In this document: in pieces, positions 18,409 through 28,254 of the stretch
Layout of the letters: every line of letters begins with the position of its first letter
Position numbering within the stretch: the first letter of the stretch is position 1
Source: Streptomyces platensis
GTDB taxonomy: Bacteria > Actinomycetota > Actinomycetes > Streptomycetales > Streptomycetaceae
NCBI RefSeq assembly: GCF_008704855.1
Contig: NZ_CP023691.1
Span: 2,294,001-2,358,000, forward strand
Direction of reading: 5' to 3'
DNA: 64,000 nt
Notes under the pieces: model-generated
What the model saw: only the letters and a program-made list of their open reading frames with translations
What the model was told of the DNA's origin: nothing
Database searches by the model: none
Program-made: the position numbers and the translations under genes

Positions 18409-19869
18409 TCACACGGTGAGTGCCCGGTCCGTCGGCTTGATGGGAGCCGGCAGCGCGCTGACTCCGGTCAGGAAGCGATCCACGCCCTTGGCCGCGGAAC
18501 GGCCCTCGGCGATGGCCCACACGATCAGGGACTGGCCACGGCCCGCGTCACCGGCGACGAACACACCGGGGACGTTGGTGGCGAAGTCACCGTCACGGGC
18601 GACGTTGCCGCGCGGGTCGAGCTCCAGGCCGAACTGCTCGACCAGGCCGTTCTCCTGGTCGGTGCCGGTGAAGCCCATGGCGAGGGTGACCAGCTGGGCC
18701 GGGATCTTCCGCTCGGTGCCGGGCTTCGGCTCCGGCCGGCCGTCCTTGAACTCCACCTCGGTCAGGTGCAGCCACTGGACGTTGCCGTCCTCGTCGCCCT
18801 CGAAGTGGGTGGTGGAGACGGAGTAGACCCGCTCGCCGCCCTCCTCGTGCGCGGAGGTGACCTTGTAGAGCATCGGGAAGGTCGGCCAGGGCTGGTTGGC
18901 GTTCCGCTCCTCGCCCGGCTTGCCCATGATCTCCAGCTGGGTGACGGAGGCCGCGCCCTGGCGGTGGGCGGTGCCGACGCAGTCCGCGCCGGTGTCGCCG
19001 CCGCCGATGACGACGACGTGCTTGCCCTCGGCGCTGATCGGGGCGACGGTCAGATCGCCCTCCTGCACCTTGTTGGCGAGCGGCAGGTACTCCATCGCGA
19101 AGTGGATGCCGTTCAGCTCACGGCCGGGCACCGGCAGGTCACGGGAGGTGGTGGAACCGGCGGCGATGACGACGGCGTCGTAGCGCTTGCGCAGCTTCTT
19201 CGCGTCGAGGTCGCGGCCGATCTCCACCTCGGTACGGAACTTGGTGCCCTCCGCGCGCATCTGCTCGATGCGGCGGTTGATGTGGCGCTTCTCCATCTTG
19301 AACTCGGGGATGCCGTAGCGGAGAAGGCCGCCGATACGGTCCGCGCGCTCGTAGACGGCGACGGTGTGGCCGGCCCGGGTCAGCTGCTGGGCGGCGGCCA
19401 GACCGGCCGGTCCGGAGCCGATGACGGCGACGGTCTTGCCGGAGAGGCGCTCGGGCGGCTGCGGGGTGACGTCGCCGTTGTCCCACGCCTTGTCGATGAT
19501 GGAGACCTCGACGTTCTTGATGGTCACCGGCGGCTGGTTGATGCCCAGCACACAGGCGGCCTCACAGGGCGCGGGGCACAGACGGCCGGTGAACTCCGGG
19601 AAGTTGTTGGTCGCGTGCAGCCGCTCGCTGGCCTCGGTCCAGTCCTCGCGGTAGGCGTAGTCGTTCCACTCGGGGATGAGGTTTCCGAGCGGGCAGCCGT
19701 TGTGGCAGAACGGGATACCGCAGTCCATGCAGCGCGACGCCTGCTTGCTGATGATCGGCAGCAGGGAGCCGGGTTGGTAGACCTCGTTCCAGTCCTTGAC
19801 GCGCTCCTCGACGGGGCGGGTCTTGGCGACCTCGCGCTCGTGGTTCAGGAAGCCCTTGGGGTCAGCCAT
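18409..19869 (-). CDS. gltD: Glutamate synthase (NADPH), small subunit
   Basis: A 486-residue subunit that oxidises NADPH and passes electrons through FAD and iron-sulfur centres to GltB for reductive synthesis of glutamate from glutamine and 2-oxoglutarate. The N-terminal cysteine motifs [17 protein letters not shown] and [12 protein letters not shown] bind two [4Fe-4S] clusters. The FAD site is [14 protein letters not shown] and the NADPH site [12 protein letters not shown]. Its ATG overlaps the gltB stop by eight bases, so the two are translationally coupled. Confidence 0.97.
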   Translation of the reverse strand: MADPKGFLNHEREVAKTRPVEERVKDWNEVYQPGSLLPIISKQASRCMDCGIPFCHNGCPLGNLIPEWNDYAYREDWTEASERLHATNNFPEFTGRLCPAPCEAACVLGINQPPVTIKNVEVSIIDKAWDNGDVTPQPPERLSGKTVAVIGSGPAGLAAAQQLTRAGHTVAVYERADRIGGLLRYGIPEFKMEKRHINRRIEQMRAEGTKFRTEVEIGRDLDAKKLRKRYDAVVIAAGSTTSRDLPVPGRELNGIHFAMEYLPLANKVQEGDLTVAPISAEGKHVVVIGGGDTGADCVGTAHRQGAASVTQLEIMGKPGEERNANQPWPTFPMLYKVTSAHEEGGERVYSVSTTHFEGDEDGNVQWLHLTEVEFKDGRPEPKPGTERKIPAQLVTLAMGFTGTDQENGLVEQFGLELDPRGNVARDGDFATNVPGVFVAGDAGRGQSLIVWAIAEGRSAAKGVDRFLTGVSALPAPIKPTDRALTV

Positions 19870-22800
19870 TGGTCGCCGCCTCCATCATCTTCTCGTGGGT
19901 CTCGGACTCGGAGAGTCCGGCCTGCTCAGCGGCGTCCTTGGCGACGAGCACTGCCTGGTAGGTGGGCGGGATGACCTTGCTGAAGCGCGCGGCCGCGGCA
20001 TCCCAGTCGGCGAGGAGCTTGGCGGCGACGGTCGAGCCGGTCTCCTCCTGGTGGCGCTGCACGACGTCGTGCAGCCACTGCTTGTCGGCGTCGTCCAGCG
20101 TGTGGACGGCGTCGACGAGCTCCTTGTTGACGTTGGCCTTGTCGAGGTCGATGACGTAGGCGAAGCCGCCGGACATACCGGCCGCGAAGTTGCGGCCCGT
20201 CTCGCCCAGCACGACCGCGTTGCCGCCGGTCATGTACTCGCAGCCGTGGTCGCCGACGCCCTCGGAGACCACCGTGGCACCGGAGTTGCGGACGCAGAAG
20301 CGCTCGCCGACCCGGCCGCGCAGGTACAGCTCGCCGCCGGTGGCGCCGTAGGCGAGGGTGTTGCCGGCGATGGTGGAGTACTCCGCCAGGTGGTCGGCGC
20401 CGCGGTCCGGGCGGACCACGACCCGGCCGCCGGACAGGCCCTTGCCGACGTAGTCGTTGGCGTCGCCCTCCAGGCGCAGCGTGATGCCGCGCGGCAGGAA
20501 CGCGCCGAAGGACTGGCCGGCCGAGCCGGTGAAGGTGATGTCGATGGTGTCGTCGGGCAGGCCCGCGCCACCGAACTTCTTGGTGACCTCGTGGCCGAGC
20601 ATGGTGCCGACGGTCCGGTTGATGTTCCGGATCGCGATCTGTGCCCGGACCGGCTGGGCCTCCTCGGCGGTGTCCGCGGCCAGGGCGTCGGCGGCGAGCT
20701 TGATCAGCTCGTTGTCGAGCGCCTTCTCCAGGCCGTGGTCCTGCTCGATGACCTGGTGGCGCACCGCGCCCTCGGCCAGCTCGGGGACGTGCAGCAGCGG
20801 GGCCAGGTCCAGGCCCTGCGCCTTCCAGTGGTTCACGGCGCGGGAGGTGTTCAGCAGCTCGGCGTGGCCGATGGCCTCGTCGAGGGTGCGGAAGCCCAGC
20901 TCGGCCAGCAGCTCACGGACTTCTTCGGCGATGAACTGGAAGAAGTTGACGATGTACTCGGCCTTGCCGCTGAACCGCTCGCGCAGCGTCGGGTTCTGGG
21001 TGGCGATGCCGACCGGGCAGGTGTCCAGGTGGCACACGCGCATCATGACGCAGCCGGAGACGACCAGCGGCGCGGTCGCGAAGCCGAACTCCTCGGCGCC
21101 CAGCAGCGCGGCGATGACGACATCGCGGCCGGTCTTGAGCTGGCCGTCGGTCTGCACCACGATCCGGTCGCGCAGGCCGTTGAGCAGCAGCGTCTGCTGG
21201 GTCTCGGCCAGGCCCAGCTCCCAGGGACCACCCGCGTGCTTGAGGGAGGTCAGCGGGGAGGCACCCGTACCGCCGTCGTGGCCGGAGATCAGGACCACGT
21301 CCGCGTGCGCCTTGGAGACACCCGCGGCGACCGTGCCGACGCCGACCTCGGAGACCAGCTTCACGTGGATGCGGGCCTGCGGGTTGGCGTTCTTGAGGTC
21401 GTGGATCAGCTGAGCCAGGTCCTCGATGGAGTAGATGTCGTGGTGCGGCGGCGGGGAGATCAGGCCGACGCCCGGGGTGGAGTGCCGGGTCTTGGCGACC
21501 CACGGGTAGACCTTGTGGCCGGGCAGCTGGCCGCCCTCGCCGGGCTTGGCGCCCTGGGCCATCTTGATCTGGATGTCGTCGGAGTTGACGAGGTACTCGG
21601 ACGTCACACCGAAGCGGCCGGAGGCGACCTGCTTGATGGACGAGCGCCGCGCCGGGTCGTAGAGCCGCTCGGGGTCCTCGCCGCCCTCACCGGTGTTGGA
21701 CTTGCCGCCCAGCTGGTTCATGGCGATGGCCAGCGTCTCGTGCGCCTCCTGGGAGATGGAGCCGTACGACATGGCGCCGGTGGAGAAGCGCTTGACGATC
21801 TCGGACGCCGGCTCGACCTCCTCGATCGGGATCGAGGGGCGCTCGGAGGCGAAGGAGAACAGGCCGCGCAGCGTCATCAGCCGCTCGGACTGCTCGTTCA
21901 CCCGCTCGGTGTACTGCTTGAAGATGTCGTAGCGGCGCGAGCGGGTGGAGTGCTGGAGCCGGAAGACGGTGTCCGGGTCGAAGAGGTGCGGCTCGCCCTC
22001 GCGGCGCCACTGGTACTCGCCGCCGATCTCCAGCGCGCGGTGCGTGGCGGCGATGCCGGAGGCCGGGTAGGCCTTGGCGTGCCGGGCTGCGACCTCCTTG
22101 GCGATGACGTCCAGGCCGGCGCCGCCGATCTTGGTGGCGGTGCCGTGGAAGTACTTCTCGACGAACTCCTCGTCCAGGCCGACGGCCTCGAAGACCTGCG
22201 CGCCCCGGTAGGAGGCGACGGTCGAGATGCCCATCTTGGACATGACCTTCAGGACGCCCTTGCCGAGCGCCTTGATCAGGTTCTTGATGGCGGTCTCGGC
22301 CTCGACACCCGGCAGGAAGGTGCCGGCCCGGACCAGGTCCTCGACCGACTCCATGGCCAGGTACGGGTTGACGGCCGCGGCACCGAAGCCGATGAGCAGC
22401 GCGACATGGTGCACCTCGCGCACATCGCCGGCCTCGACGAGCAGACCGACCTGGGTGCGCTCCTTGGTGCCGATGAGGTGATGGTGGACCGCGGCGGTGA
22501 GCAGCAGCGACGGGATCGGCGCGTGCTCGGCGTCGGAGTGCCGGTCGGAGAGCACGATCAGCCGGGCGCCGTCGTCGATGGCGGCGTCGGCCTCGGCGCA
22601 GATCTCCTCGATCCGGGCGGCCAGCGACTCGCCGCCGCCGGAGACCCGGTAGAGGCCGGAGAGGGTCACGGCCTTCATGCCGGGCATGTCGCCGTCGGCG
22701 TTGATGTGCACGAGCTTGGCCAGCTCGTCGTTGTCGATGACCGGGAAGGGCAGGGTCACGCTGCGGCAGGAGGCCGCGGTCGGCTCCAGGAGGTTGCCCT

Positions 22801-24484
22801 GGGGGCCGAGCGAGGAGATCAGCGAGGTGACGAGCTCCTCGCGGATGGCATCCAGCGGCGGGTTGGTGACCTGCGCGAAGAGCTGGGTGAAGTAGTCGAA
22901 GAGCAGCCGGGGGCGCTCGGAGAGCGCGGCGATCGGCGAGTCGGTGCCCATCGAGCCGATCGGCTCGGCACCGGCCTTGGCCATCGGGGCGAGGATGACG
23001 CGCAGCTCTTCCTCGGTGTAGCCGAAGGTCTGCTGGCGGCGGGTGACCGAGGCGTGGGTGTGCACGATGTGCTCACGCTCGGGCAGGTCCGCGAGCTCGA
23101 TCAGACCGGACTCCAGCCACTCCTGGTAGGGCTGCTCGGCGGCGAGCTGCGCCTTGATCTCGTCGTCCTCGATGATGCGGCCCTCGACGGTGTCCACGAG
23201 GAACATCCGGCCGGGCTGGAGGCGGCCCTTGCGGACGACCTTCGCGGGGTCGATGTCCAGGACGCCGACCTCGGAGGAGAGCACGACCAGGCCGTCGTCG
23301 GTGACCCAGTAGCGGCCGGGGCGCAGACCGTTGCGGTCGAGGACCGCGCCGACCTGGGTGCCGTCGGTGAAGGTGACACAGGCCGGGCCGTCCCAGGGCT
23401 CCATCATCGTGGAGTGGTACTGGTAGAAGGCGCGCCGGGCCGGGTCCATGGAGGGGGAGTTCTCCCACGCCTCGGGGACCATCATCAGCACGGAGTGCGG
23501 CAGCGACCGGCCGCCGAGGTGGAGCAGCTCCAGGACCTCGTCGAAGGAGGCGGAGTCGGAGGCGTCCGGGGTGCAGACCGGGAAGAGCCGCGAGAGGTTC
23601 TCGGCGTCCTCGCCGTTCTCCGCGCCGAAGAGCTTGGTGGCGAGCTGCGACTCACGGGCGCGCATCCAGTTGCGGTTGCCCTTGACCGTGTTGATCTCGC
23701 CGTTGTGCGCGACGAAGCGGTACGGGTGGGCCAGCGGCCAGCTCGGGAAGGTGTTGGTGGAGAACCGCGAGTGGACCAGCGCGATGGCGGTGGCGAAGCG
23801 GCGGTCGGACAGGTCCGGGAAGAAGGGCTCCAGCTGGCCGGTGGTCAGCATGCCCTTGTAGACGATCGTCCGGGCGGACAGCGAGGGGAAGTAGACCCCG
23901 GCCTCCCGCTCGGCGCGCTTGCGCAGCGCGAAGGCCTTGCGGTCCAGCGCCAGGCCGGTGTTCACCCCGTCGCTCACGAAGATCTGGGAGAAGGCCGGCA
24001 TGGTGGCGCGGGCGCCGTTGCCGAGCAGTTGCGGGGCGACCGGGACCACGCGCCAGCCGATGACGTCCAGGCCTTCTTCGCCGGCGATCGTCTCGATGCG
24101 TGAGACGGCCTCGGCCGCTTCCTGGGCATCGGAGGGGAGGAAGGCGATGCCGACGGCGTAGGCGCCGGCCTCGGGGAGCTCGAAGGTGACGTTCTCGCGA
24201 AGGAACGCGTCCGGCACCTGGAGCAGGATGCCGGCGCCGTCGCCCGAGTCGGGCTCGGAGCCGGTGGCACCGCGGTGCTCCAGATTCGTCAGGACGGTGA
24301 GCGCCTGCTCGACCAGTGCGTGGCTGGCCTCGCCGGTGAGGGTGGCCACAAAGCCGACGCCACAGGCGTCGTGCTCATTGCGGGGGTCGTACATCCCCTG
24401 CTGGGCGGGGCGGCCGTCCATGGGCGACCAGGCTGCGGCGTCGCTGCTGCTGGTGGTCGCGGAGTGCGTGGACGCGAAACGCAT
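19862..24484 (-). CDS. gltB: Glutamate synthase (NADPH), large subunit
   Basis: A 1540-residue ferredoxin-like-fold glutamine amidotransferase/synthase. The mature N-terminal nucleophile is predicted to be Cys41 (HDACGVGF) after removal of a 40-residue propeptide. The amidotransferase domain is followed by a central domain, the FMN barrel ([26 protein letters not shown]), the [3Fe-4S] region [15 protein letters not shown] and the C-terminal right-handed beta-helix with repeated G-x-x-G-x-x-x-G. The ATG at 24484 follows GGGAGAG; the in-frame TTG at 24496 is rejected. The leader carries a candidate GlnR box and an 11-bp inverted repeat, suggesting nitrogen control. Confidence 0.97.
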   Translation of the reverse strand: MRFASTHSATTSSSDAAAWSPMDGRPAQQGMYDPRNEHDACGVGFVATLTGEASHALVEQALTVLTNLEHRGATGSEPDSGDGAGILLQVPDAFLRENVTFELPEAGAYAVGIAFLPSDAQEAAEAVSRIETIAGEEGLDVIGWRVVPVAPQLLGNGARATMPAFSQIFVSDGVNTGLALDRKAFALRKRAEREAGVYFPSLSARTIVYKGMLTTGQLEPFFPDLSDRRFATAIALVHSRFSTNTFPSWPLAHPYRFVAHNGEINTVKGNRNWMRARESQLATKLFGAENGEDAENLSRLFPVCTPDASDSASFDEVLELLHLGGRSLPHSVLMMVPEAWENSPSMDPARRAFYQYHSTMMEPWDGPACVTFTDGTQVGAVLDRNGLRPGRYWVTDDGLVVLSSEVGVLDIDPAKVVRKGRLQPGRMFLVDTVEGRIIEDDEIKAQLAAEQPYQEWLESGLIELADLPEREHIVHTHASVTRRQQTFGYTEEELRVILAPMAKAGAEPIGSMGTDSPIAALSERPRLLFDYFTQLFAQVTNPPLDAIREELVTSLISSLGPQGNLLEPTAASCRSVTLPFPVIDNDELAKLVHINADGDMPGMKAVTLSGLYRVSGGGESLAARIEEICAEADAAIDDGARLIVLSDRHSDAEHAPIPSLLLTAAVHHHLIGTKERTQVGLLVEAGDVREVHHVALLIGFGAAAVNPYLAMESVEDLVRAGTFLPGVEAETAIKNLIKALGKGVLKVMSKMGISTVASYRGAQVFEAVGLDEEFVEKYFHGTATKIGGAGLDVIAKEVAARHAKAYPASGIAATHRALEIGGEYQWRREGEPHLFDPDTVFRLQHSTRSRRYDIFKQYTERVNEQSERLMTLRGLFSFASERPSIPIEEVEPASEIVKRFSTGAMSYGSISQEAHETLAIAMNQLGGKSNTGEGGEDPERLYDPARRSSIKQVASGRFGVTSEYLVNSDDIQIKMAQGAKPGEGGQLPGHKVYPWVAKTRHSTPGVGLISPPPHHDIYSIEDLAQLIHDLKNANPQARIHVKLVSEVGVGTVAAGVSKAHADVVLISGHDGGTGASPLTSLKHAGGPWELGLAETQQTLLLNGLRDRIVVQTDGQLKTGRDVVIAALLGAEEFGFATAPLVVSGCVMMRVCHLDTCPVGIATQNPTLRERFSGKAEYIVNFFQFIAEEVRELLAELGFRTLDEAIGHAELLNTSRAVNHWKAQGLDLAPLLHVPELAEGAVRHQVIEQDHGLEKALDNELIKLAADALAADTAEEAQPVRAQIAIRNINRTVGTMLGHEVTKKFGGAGLPDDTIDITFTGSAGQSFGAFLPRGITLRLEGDANDYVGKGLSGGRVVVRPDRGADHLAEYSTIAGNTLAYGATGGELYLRGRVGERFCVRNSGATVVSEGVGDHGCEYMTGGNAVVLGETGRNFAAGMSGGFAYVIDLDKANVNKELVDAVHTLDDADKQWLHDVVQRHQEETGSTVAAKLLADWDAAAARFSKVIPPTYQAVLVAKDAAEQAGLSESETHEKMMEAATNG

Positions 24485-24492
24485 CGGCTCTC

Positions 24493-24535
24493 CCAACGTC
24501 GTCGTGGCATAGGCATTGCCGAGGGACGACGTTGG
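24493..24535 (-). promoter_or_regulatory. 11-bp inverted repeat in gltB leader
   Basis: CCAACGTCGTC and its exact reverse complement GACGACGTTGG are separated by 21 bases, directly upstream of the gltB ATG; the proximal arm abuts the ribosome site. It could be an operator or an RNA stem that occludes translation start. Confidence 0.5.
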
Positions 24536-24546
24536 CCCTCCGCGAA

Positions 24547-24562
24547 ATTTCGTGCAGGTTAC
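24547..24562 (-). promoter_or_regulatory. Candidate GlnR binding box upstream of gltB
   Basis: On the minus strand GTAAC-CTGCAC-GAAAT matches the actinomycete GlnR pattern gTnAc-n6-GaAAc at nearly every defined position. GAAAT is part of a 10-bp palindrome CGAAATTTCG (24543-24552). The consensus is from memory, and binding is inferred. Confidence 0.45.
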
Positions 24563-24571
24563 AGGATGACT

Positions 24572-24594
24572 CCCTTCTCAAAAAGCGAAAAGGG
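24572..24594 (-). terminator. Possible hairpin after the VIT gene, upstream of gltB
   Basis: On the minus strand CCCTTTTC / GAGAAGGG forms an 8-bp stem (one G-U pair) with a seven-base loop GCTTTTT. It lies about 180 bases after the VIT-family stop codon and 88 bases before gltB. It could end the upstream transcript or belong to the gltB leader. Confidence 0.4.
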
Positions 24595-24773
24595 GCTTCC
24601 AACATGCGGACACCGCACCTGCGGTGAGTCAGTACGCGGACGGAAACGAGGCCGTCCCACAAGGCGGCGTTCGGCGAGCGACATTGCCCGCGACGCCTGG
24701 GCCTTATGCCCGGCCGTCAACAAACCGAAACCGCTGGGTAACGCTGTAATTATGCAGTCACCCGTATGACACG

Positions 24774-25514
24774 TCACCCTACGACGGTTCCGAACAGTGC
24801 TCCCAGGACGTACGTCACACCCGCGGCCGCACCGCCGAGGACCAGTTGACGCAGCCCGCTGAACCACCAGGAACGCGCCGTCACACGCGCCACGACCGCC
24901 CCGCAGGCAAACAGTCCGACCAGCGCGAGCAGCACCGCGGGCCAGATGGCGGACGCCCCCAACAGGTAAGGAAGGACAGGCAACAGCGCGCCCAACGCAA
25001 ACGATCCGAAGGAGGAAATCGCGGCAACAGCAGGCGAAGGAAGGTCGGACGGGTCGATGCCCAACTCCTCGCGGGCATGGATCTCCAGGGCCTGCTCCGG
25101 GTCCCTGGAGAGCTGTTCGGCGACCTGCCGGGCGAGCGCCGGCTCGACCCCGCGCGACTGGTAGAGGGCCGCCAGCTCCTCCAGCTCGTCCTTCGGATGC
25201 TTGCGCAGTTCTGCGCGCTCGATATCCAGCTCGGCCTGCACCAGCTCGCGCTGCGAGGCGACCGAGGTGTACTCCCCCGCCGCCATCGAGAAGGCGCCGG
25301 CCGCCAGGCCCGCGAGGCCGGTGATGATGATCGCCTGCTGCGGCAGCGCACCGCCGGCGGCGCCCGTCATCAGGGCGACATTCGAGACCAGCCCGTCCAT
25401 CGCACCGAAGACGGCGGGGCGCAGCCAGCCGCCGTTCACATCGCGGTGGGTGTGGTTGTCACGGTGGGCGACATGCGTCGGCGCCGCGGCGTCCATGATC
25501 TCCATGACGGACAT
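24774..25514 (-). CDS. VIT1/CCC1-family membrane protein (putative Fe/Mn transporter)
   Basis: A 246-residue integral membrane protein. WLRPAVFGAMDGLVSNVALM, ITGLAGLAAGAFSMAAGEYTS and the charged cytoplasmic insert rich in Glu (ELVQAELDIERAELRKHPKDELEEL) are the hallmarks of the VIT/CCC1 family, whose members move Fe2+ or Mn2+ out of the cytosol. Five membrane helices are expected: two N-terminal and three C-terminal. An ATG at 25514 preceded by AGGGAG is used; upstream residues to 25613 lack a start with a ribosome site. It lies between gltB and the divergent ADP-ribosylglycohydrolase operon. Confidence 0.88.
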   Translation of the reverse strand: MSVMEIMDAAAPTHVAHRDNHTHRDVNGGWLRPAVFGAMDGLVSNVALMTGAAGGALPQQAIIITGLAGLAAGAFSMAAGEYTSVASQRELVQAELDIERAELRKHPKDELEELAALYQSRGVEPALARQVAEQLSRDPEQALEIHAREELGIDPSDLPSPAVAAISSFGSFALGALLPVLPYLLGASAIWPAVLLALVGLFACGAVVARVTARSWWFSGLRQLVLGGAAAGVTYVLGALFGTVVG

Positions 25515-25867
25515 ATCGGTACCTACTCCCTGCGAGCGAGGTGTGGGCCGATGGCGGCACTTCCCCCTCCAACGCTTCGAAGTTATGCGGCTCCTGGCCT
25601 TCTCCGCTAGCAAGGAAGGCCGAACTTACCGCGCTGACCTGCGGTTTTTCCGCGAGGTCGGCGATGAGATCCGGGTCACACACCCGTACGGGGCCAGCCG
25701 GACACACCCCTCCGGGGCCGTCCGGGGCGGTCGACCGGGTGACCCTGCCGCCCGGGACAGGAGAGCCGGGCCGTCGCGTGGCACGGATACAGCGCAGCGG
25801 TCCGCAGCCGGGCGGCCGCCCTGCGGGCCCGGCGGCGGTCCGGCCCGTACGACAGAACGGCACGCAC
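25515..25867. other. 353-bp gap between divergent VIT gene and ARH operon
   Basis: No credible gene is present. The ~120 bases next to the VIT gene include AT-richer stretches (CTTCGAAGTTATG, GGTTTTTCCGC), and the rest is very GC-rich. It must contain both divergent promoters, but I could not assign -35/-10 boxes or a clear operator by eye. Confidence 0.5.
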
Positions 25868-26974
25868 ATGAGCGCAGCGCACCCTCCGCCCGTGGAACCG
25901 GCCGGGCCCGGCGTGGGCGACGCCGTCCGCGACCGGGCCCGCGGCGCGCTGCTCGGGCTCGCCGTCGGTGATGCGCTCGGCGCCCCCGCGGAGAACATGA
26001 AGCCCTCGCAGATCCGCCGCCGCTGGGGCCGGATCGAGGGGTATGTCGAGGACGACCCGGCCGGCACCGATGACACCGAGTACGCGATCTTCTCGGGGCT
26101 GCTGCTGGCCGCGCACGGCTCGGCGCTGACCGTCGCCCAGGTCGAGGCCGCCTGGCACCAGTGGATCGCCGACCGTGACGAGGGGCCGTTCCGCGGTGCG
26201 GGCTTCAGTGAGCGCGGCACCCTGGAGAACCTGCGCCGTGGCCTGGCCGCGCCCATCTCCGCCCAGCACCGGCACGCCTGGAGCGACGGGCTGGCGATGC
26301 GCGCCGCGCCGTTCGGGGTGTTCGCCGCCGGGCGGCCCGCCGAGGCCGCCCGGCTGGTGGCCATCGACGGCACGGTCAGCCACGACGGCGAGGGGATCTA
26401 CGGCGGCCGGGCGGTGGCCGCCGGCGTCGCCACTGCCCTGGTCGCCTCCTCCACCGACGCGGTGATCGCCGCCGCGCTGTCCGTCGTGCCGGAGGACTCC
26501 TGGACCGCCCGTTCGCTGCGCCGTGCGGTCGGGGCCGCCCAGCGCTCCCGGCACACCCCGGGCATCACCCAGCTCGGCACCGAGCGCGCGGTGCGCTCCG
26601 CCGTCGTGATCGGCGGCTACCCGTGGACGGATCTGGCGCCGGAGGCCGTCGGCCTGGCCTTCGGCGCGTTCGAGGCGGCCCGCGGTGACTTCTCCGCCTC
26701 GGTGCTGACCGCGGTCAACATGGGGCGCGACGCCGACACCACGGCGGCCGTCGCCGGTGCGCTGGCCGGGGCGCTGTGCGGCGCCGCGGCGATCCCCGAG
26801 GCCTGGGCCGCCGCCATCGGCCCAGCGCGCGGCAGCTGTCTGCCGTCGATGGCGGGCTATCACGTGCTGGACATCGCGGAGCTGCTGACCGCGCAGGGGG
26901 CGGGCCCGCGGGCGGATGCCGCAGTGGGGCCCGGTGCCGGGGCGGTCGCCGAGGACGTGGTGGGCGCCCGGTGA
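25868..26974 (+). CDS. ADP-ribosylglycohydrolase-fold protein 1 of 4, metal sites intact
   Basis: A 368-residue all-helical ARH/DraG-fold protein, a family that hydrolyses ADP-ribose or other ribosyl/glycosyl linkages with two Mg or Mn ions. LGLAVGDALGAP (residues 30-40), TDDT (67-70) and MGRDADTTAAVAGAL (Asp288, Asp290, Thr291) supply the usual metal ligands, so it looks catalytically competent. First gene of a six-gene operon; its TGA overlaps the next GTG (GTGA). No signal peptide. The substrate is not known, and the ADP-ribosyl name is inherited from the family rather than shown. Confidence 0.9.
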   Translation: MSAAHPPPVEPAGPGVGDAVRDRARGALLGLAVGDALGAPAENMKPSQIRRRWGRIEGYVEDDPAGTDDTEYAIFSGLLLAAHGSALTVAQVEAAWHQWIADRDEGPFRGAGFSERGTLENLRRGLAAPISAQHRHAWSDGLAMRAAPFGVFAAGRPAEAARLVAIDGTVSHDGEGIYGGRAVAAGVATALVASSTDAVIAAALSVVPEDSWTARSLRRAVGAAQRSRHTPGITQLGTERAVRSAVVIGGYPWTDLAPEAVGLAFGAFEAARGDFSASVLTAVNMGRDADTTAAVAGALAGALCGAAAIPEAWAAAIGPARGSCLPSMAGYHVLDIAELLTAQGAGPRADAAVGPGAGAVAEDVVGAR

Positions 26975-28254
26975 ACGGCCGGGAAGCGGTGAACGACGCC
27001 GGGCCCGGCGACCTTGCCGGGGCGCGCAGCCGTATCGAGGGGCTGCTGCTCGGGGTGGCCGCGGGGGACGCCGCGGGATGGCCGGCGGCCCGGCACCGGG
27101 CGGCGCGGATGCCGGAGTGGACCCGGCGGCTGACCCGGGAGCTGGACACCTTCGCCGAGCAGAACGCGACCACCACGCTGCCGGTGCCGATCGCCCTCAA
27201 CCAGCCGCCCGAACCGCTGCGATTGGGCCCCTCCGACGACGCCGAGTGGGCCGCCTTCACCGCCGAGTCGGTGCTCACCGCGGCCGGCGCTCCCCTCAGC
27301 GACCTGGGCCGGGACCGCCGGATGCGGGCCGCCGTCGATCTCGCCTGGAACGCGCTGGCCAACGAGGTAGCCGCGGCCGCCGACCGGGCGCCCGAGGTCG
27401 AGTCCGCAGTGCTGCCGCTGCGCGCCCGGATCTCCGTACGGGCCGGGCTCGGCAACCTCGCCGCCGGGCTGCGGCCGCCCGCCACCGGCCATGACAACCC
27501 GCACTACTTCGACGACGCGGCCTGTGTACGCGCCGCCGTCCTGGCCGTGGTGCACCCCGGCGAGCCGTCCGCCGCCGCCGAACTGGCCGAGTACGACGCG
27601 CGCTACACCCAGGACGGCGACGGGGTGCACGGGGCGCGGGCGATGGCCGCCGCGGTCGCCGCCGCGCTCGGCGGCACGGCGGCCGGCGGCTGTGTGGACG
27701 CGGCGCTGGACCAGCTCCCCGACGGCACCGAGATCCGCCGCAACGCCCTGCACGCGGTCCGGCTCGCCCGGTCCTTCGCCACCGACGGCCCGCCCGGCCG
27801 CCCCGGCACCGCCTTCGCCCTGGTGCCCGTGCTGGAGCACGAGATCGTCGACCACGTCTACAGCTACGGCATCGCCGCGGCCGAGACCGTCCCGGTGGCG
27901 CTGGCACTGGCCCTCGCGACGGACGGGCGGGTCGCCGAGGCGGTACCGGCCGCCGCCTGTCTCTCCCGGGTCGCCGACTCCGCCCCGGCCCTCGCCGGAG
28001 CGCTGACCGGAGCGCTCGGCGGTGCGCACGCGCTGCCCCGCACCTGGCGCGACGCCTGCCGGGTGCTGTCCGGCTGTGCGCTGCCGCGGCTGGCCGGCAC
28101 GGACCTGGTCGAGCTGGCCGGGTTGCTCGCCCGTACGGAGCTGACCGCGCCCGAAGCCGCCGCGGCGCCCCCGCCGGCCCGTCCGGAAGCCGTCTCCGGC
28201 GCCCTTCTGGCTCCCGCCCCCTCCCCCACCGTGGAAGGACTCACCCGCACATGA
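26971..28254 (+). CDS. ADP-ribosylglycohydrolase-fold protein 2 of 4, C-terminal metal motif degenerate
   Basis: A 427-residue paralogue. LLGVAAGDAAGWPAARH and GPSDDAEWAAF (Ser88, Asp89, Asp90) correspond to GDALG and TDDT, but the C-terminal motif reads SRVADSAPALAGAL: Val334 stands where the family has Asp, although Asp336 and Ser337 remain. It may be a weak enzyme, a one-metal variant or a regulatory partner. The last ~40 residues are Ala/Pro-rich. It starts at GTG overlapping the previous stop by four bases and ends overlapping the next ATG by four. Confidence 0.85.
   Translation: MNGREAVNDAGPGDLAGARSRIEGLLLGVAAGDAAGWPAARHRAARMPEWTRRLTRELDTFAEQNATTTLPVPIALNQPPEPLRLGPSDDAEWAAFTAESVLTAAGAPLSDLGRDRRMRAAVDLAWNALANEVAAAADRAPEVESAVLPLRARISVRAGLGNLAAGLRPPATGHDNPHYFDDAACVRAAVLAVVHPGEPSAAAELAEYDARYTQDGDGVHGARAMAAAVAAALGGTAAGGCVDAALDQLPDGTEIRRNALHAVRLARSFATDGPPGRPGTAFALVPVLEHEIVDHVYSYGIAAAETVPVALALALATDGRVAEAVPAAACLSRVADSAPALAGALTGALGGAHALPRTWRDACRVLSGCALPRLAGTDLVELAGLLARTELTAPEAAAAPPPARPEAVSGALLAPAPSPTVEGLTRT

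Noticed and set aside
19796..24103. A 1435-codon open frame on the plus strand opposite gltB
   Set aside because: It is antisense to gltB, with valine/glycine/aspartate-rich composition produced by reading GC-rich codons backwards; gltB has all its catalytic motifs.
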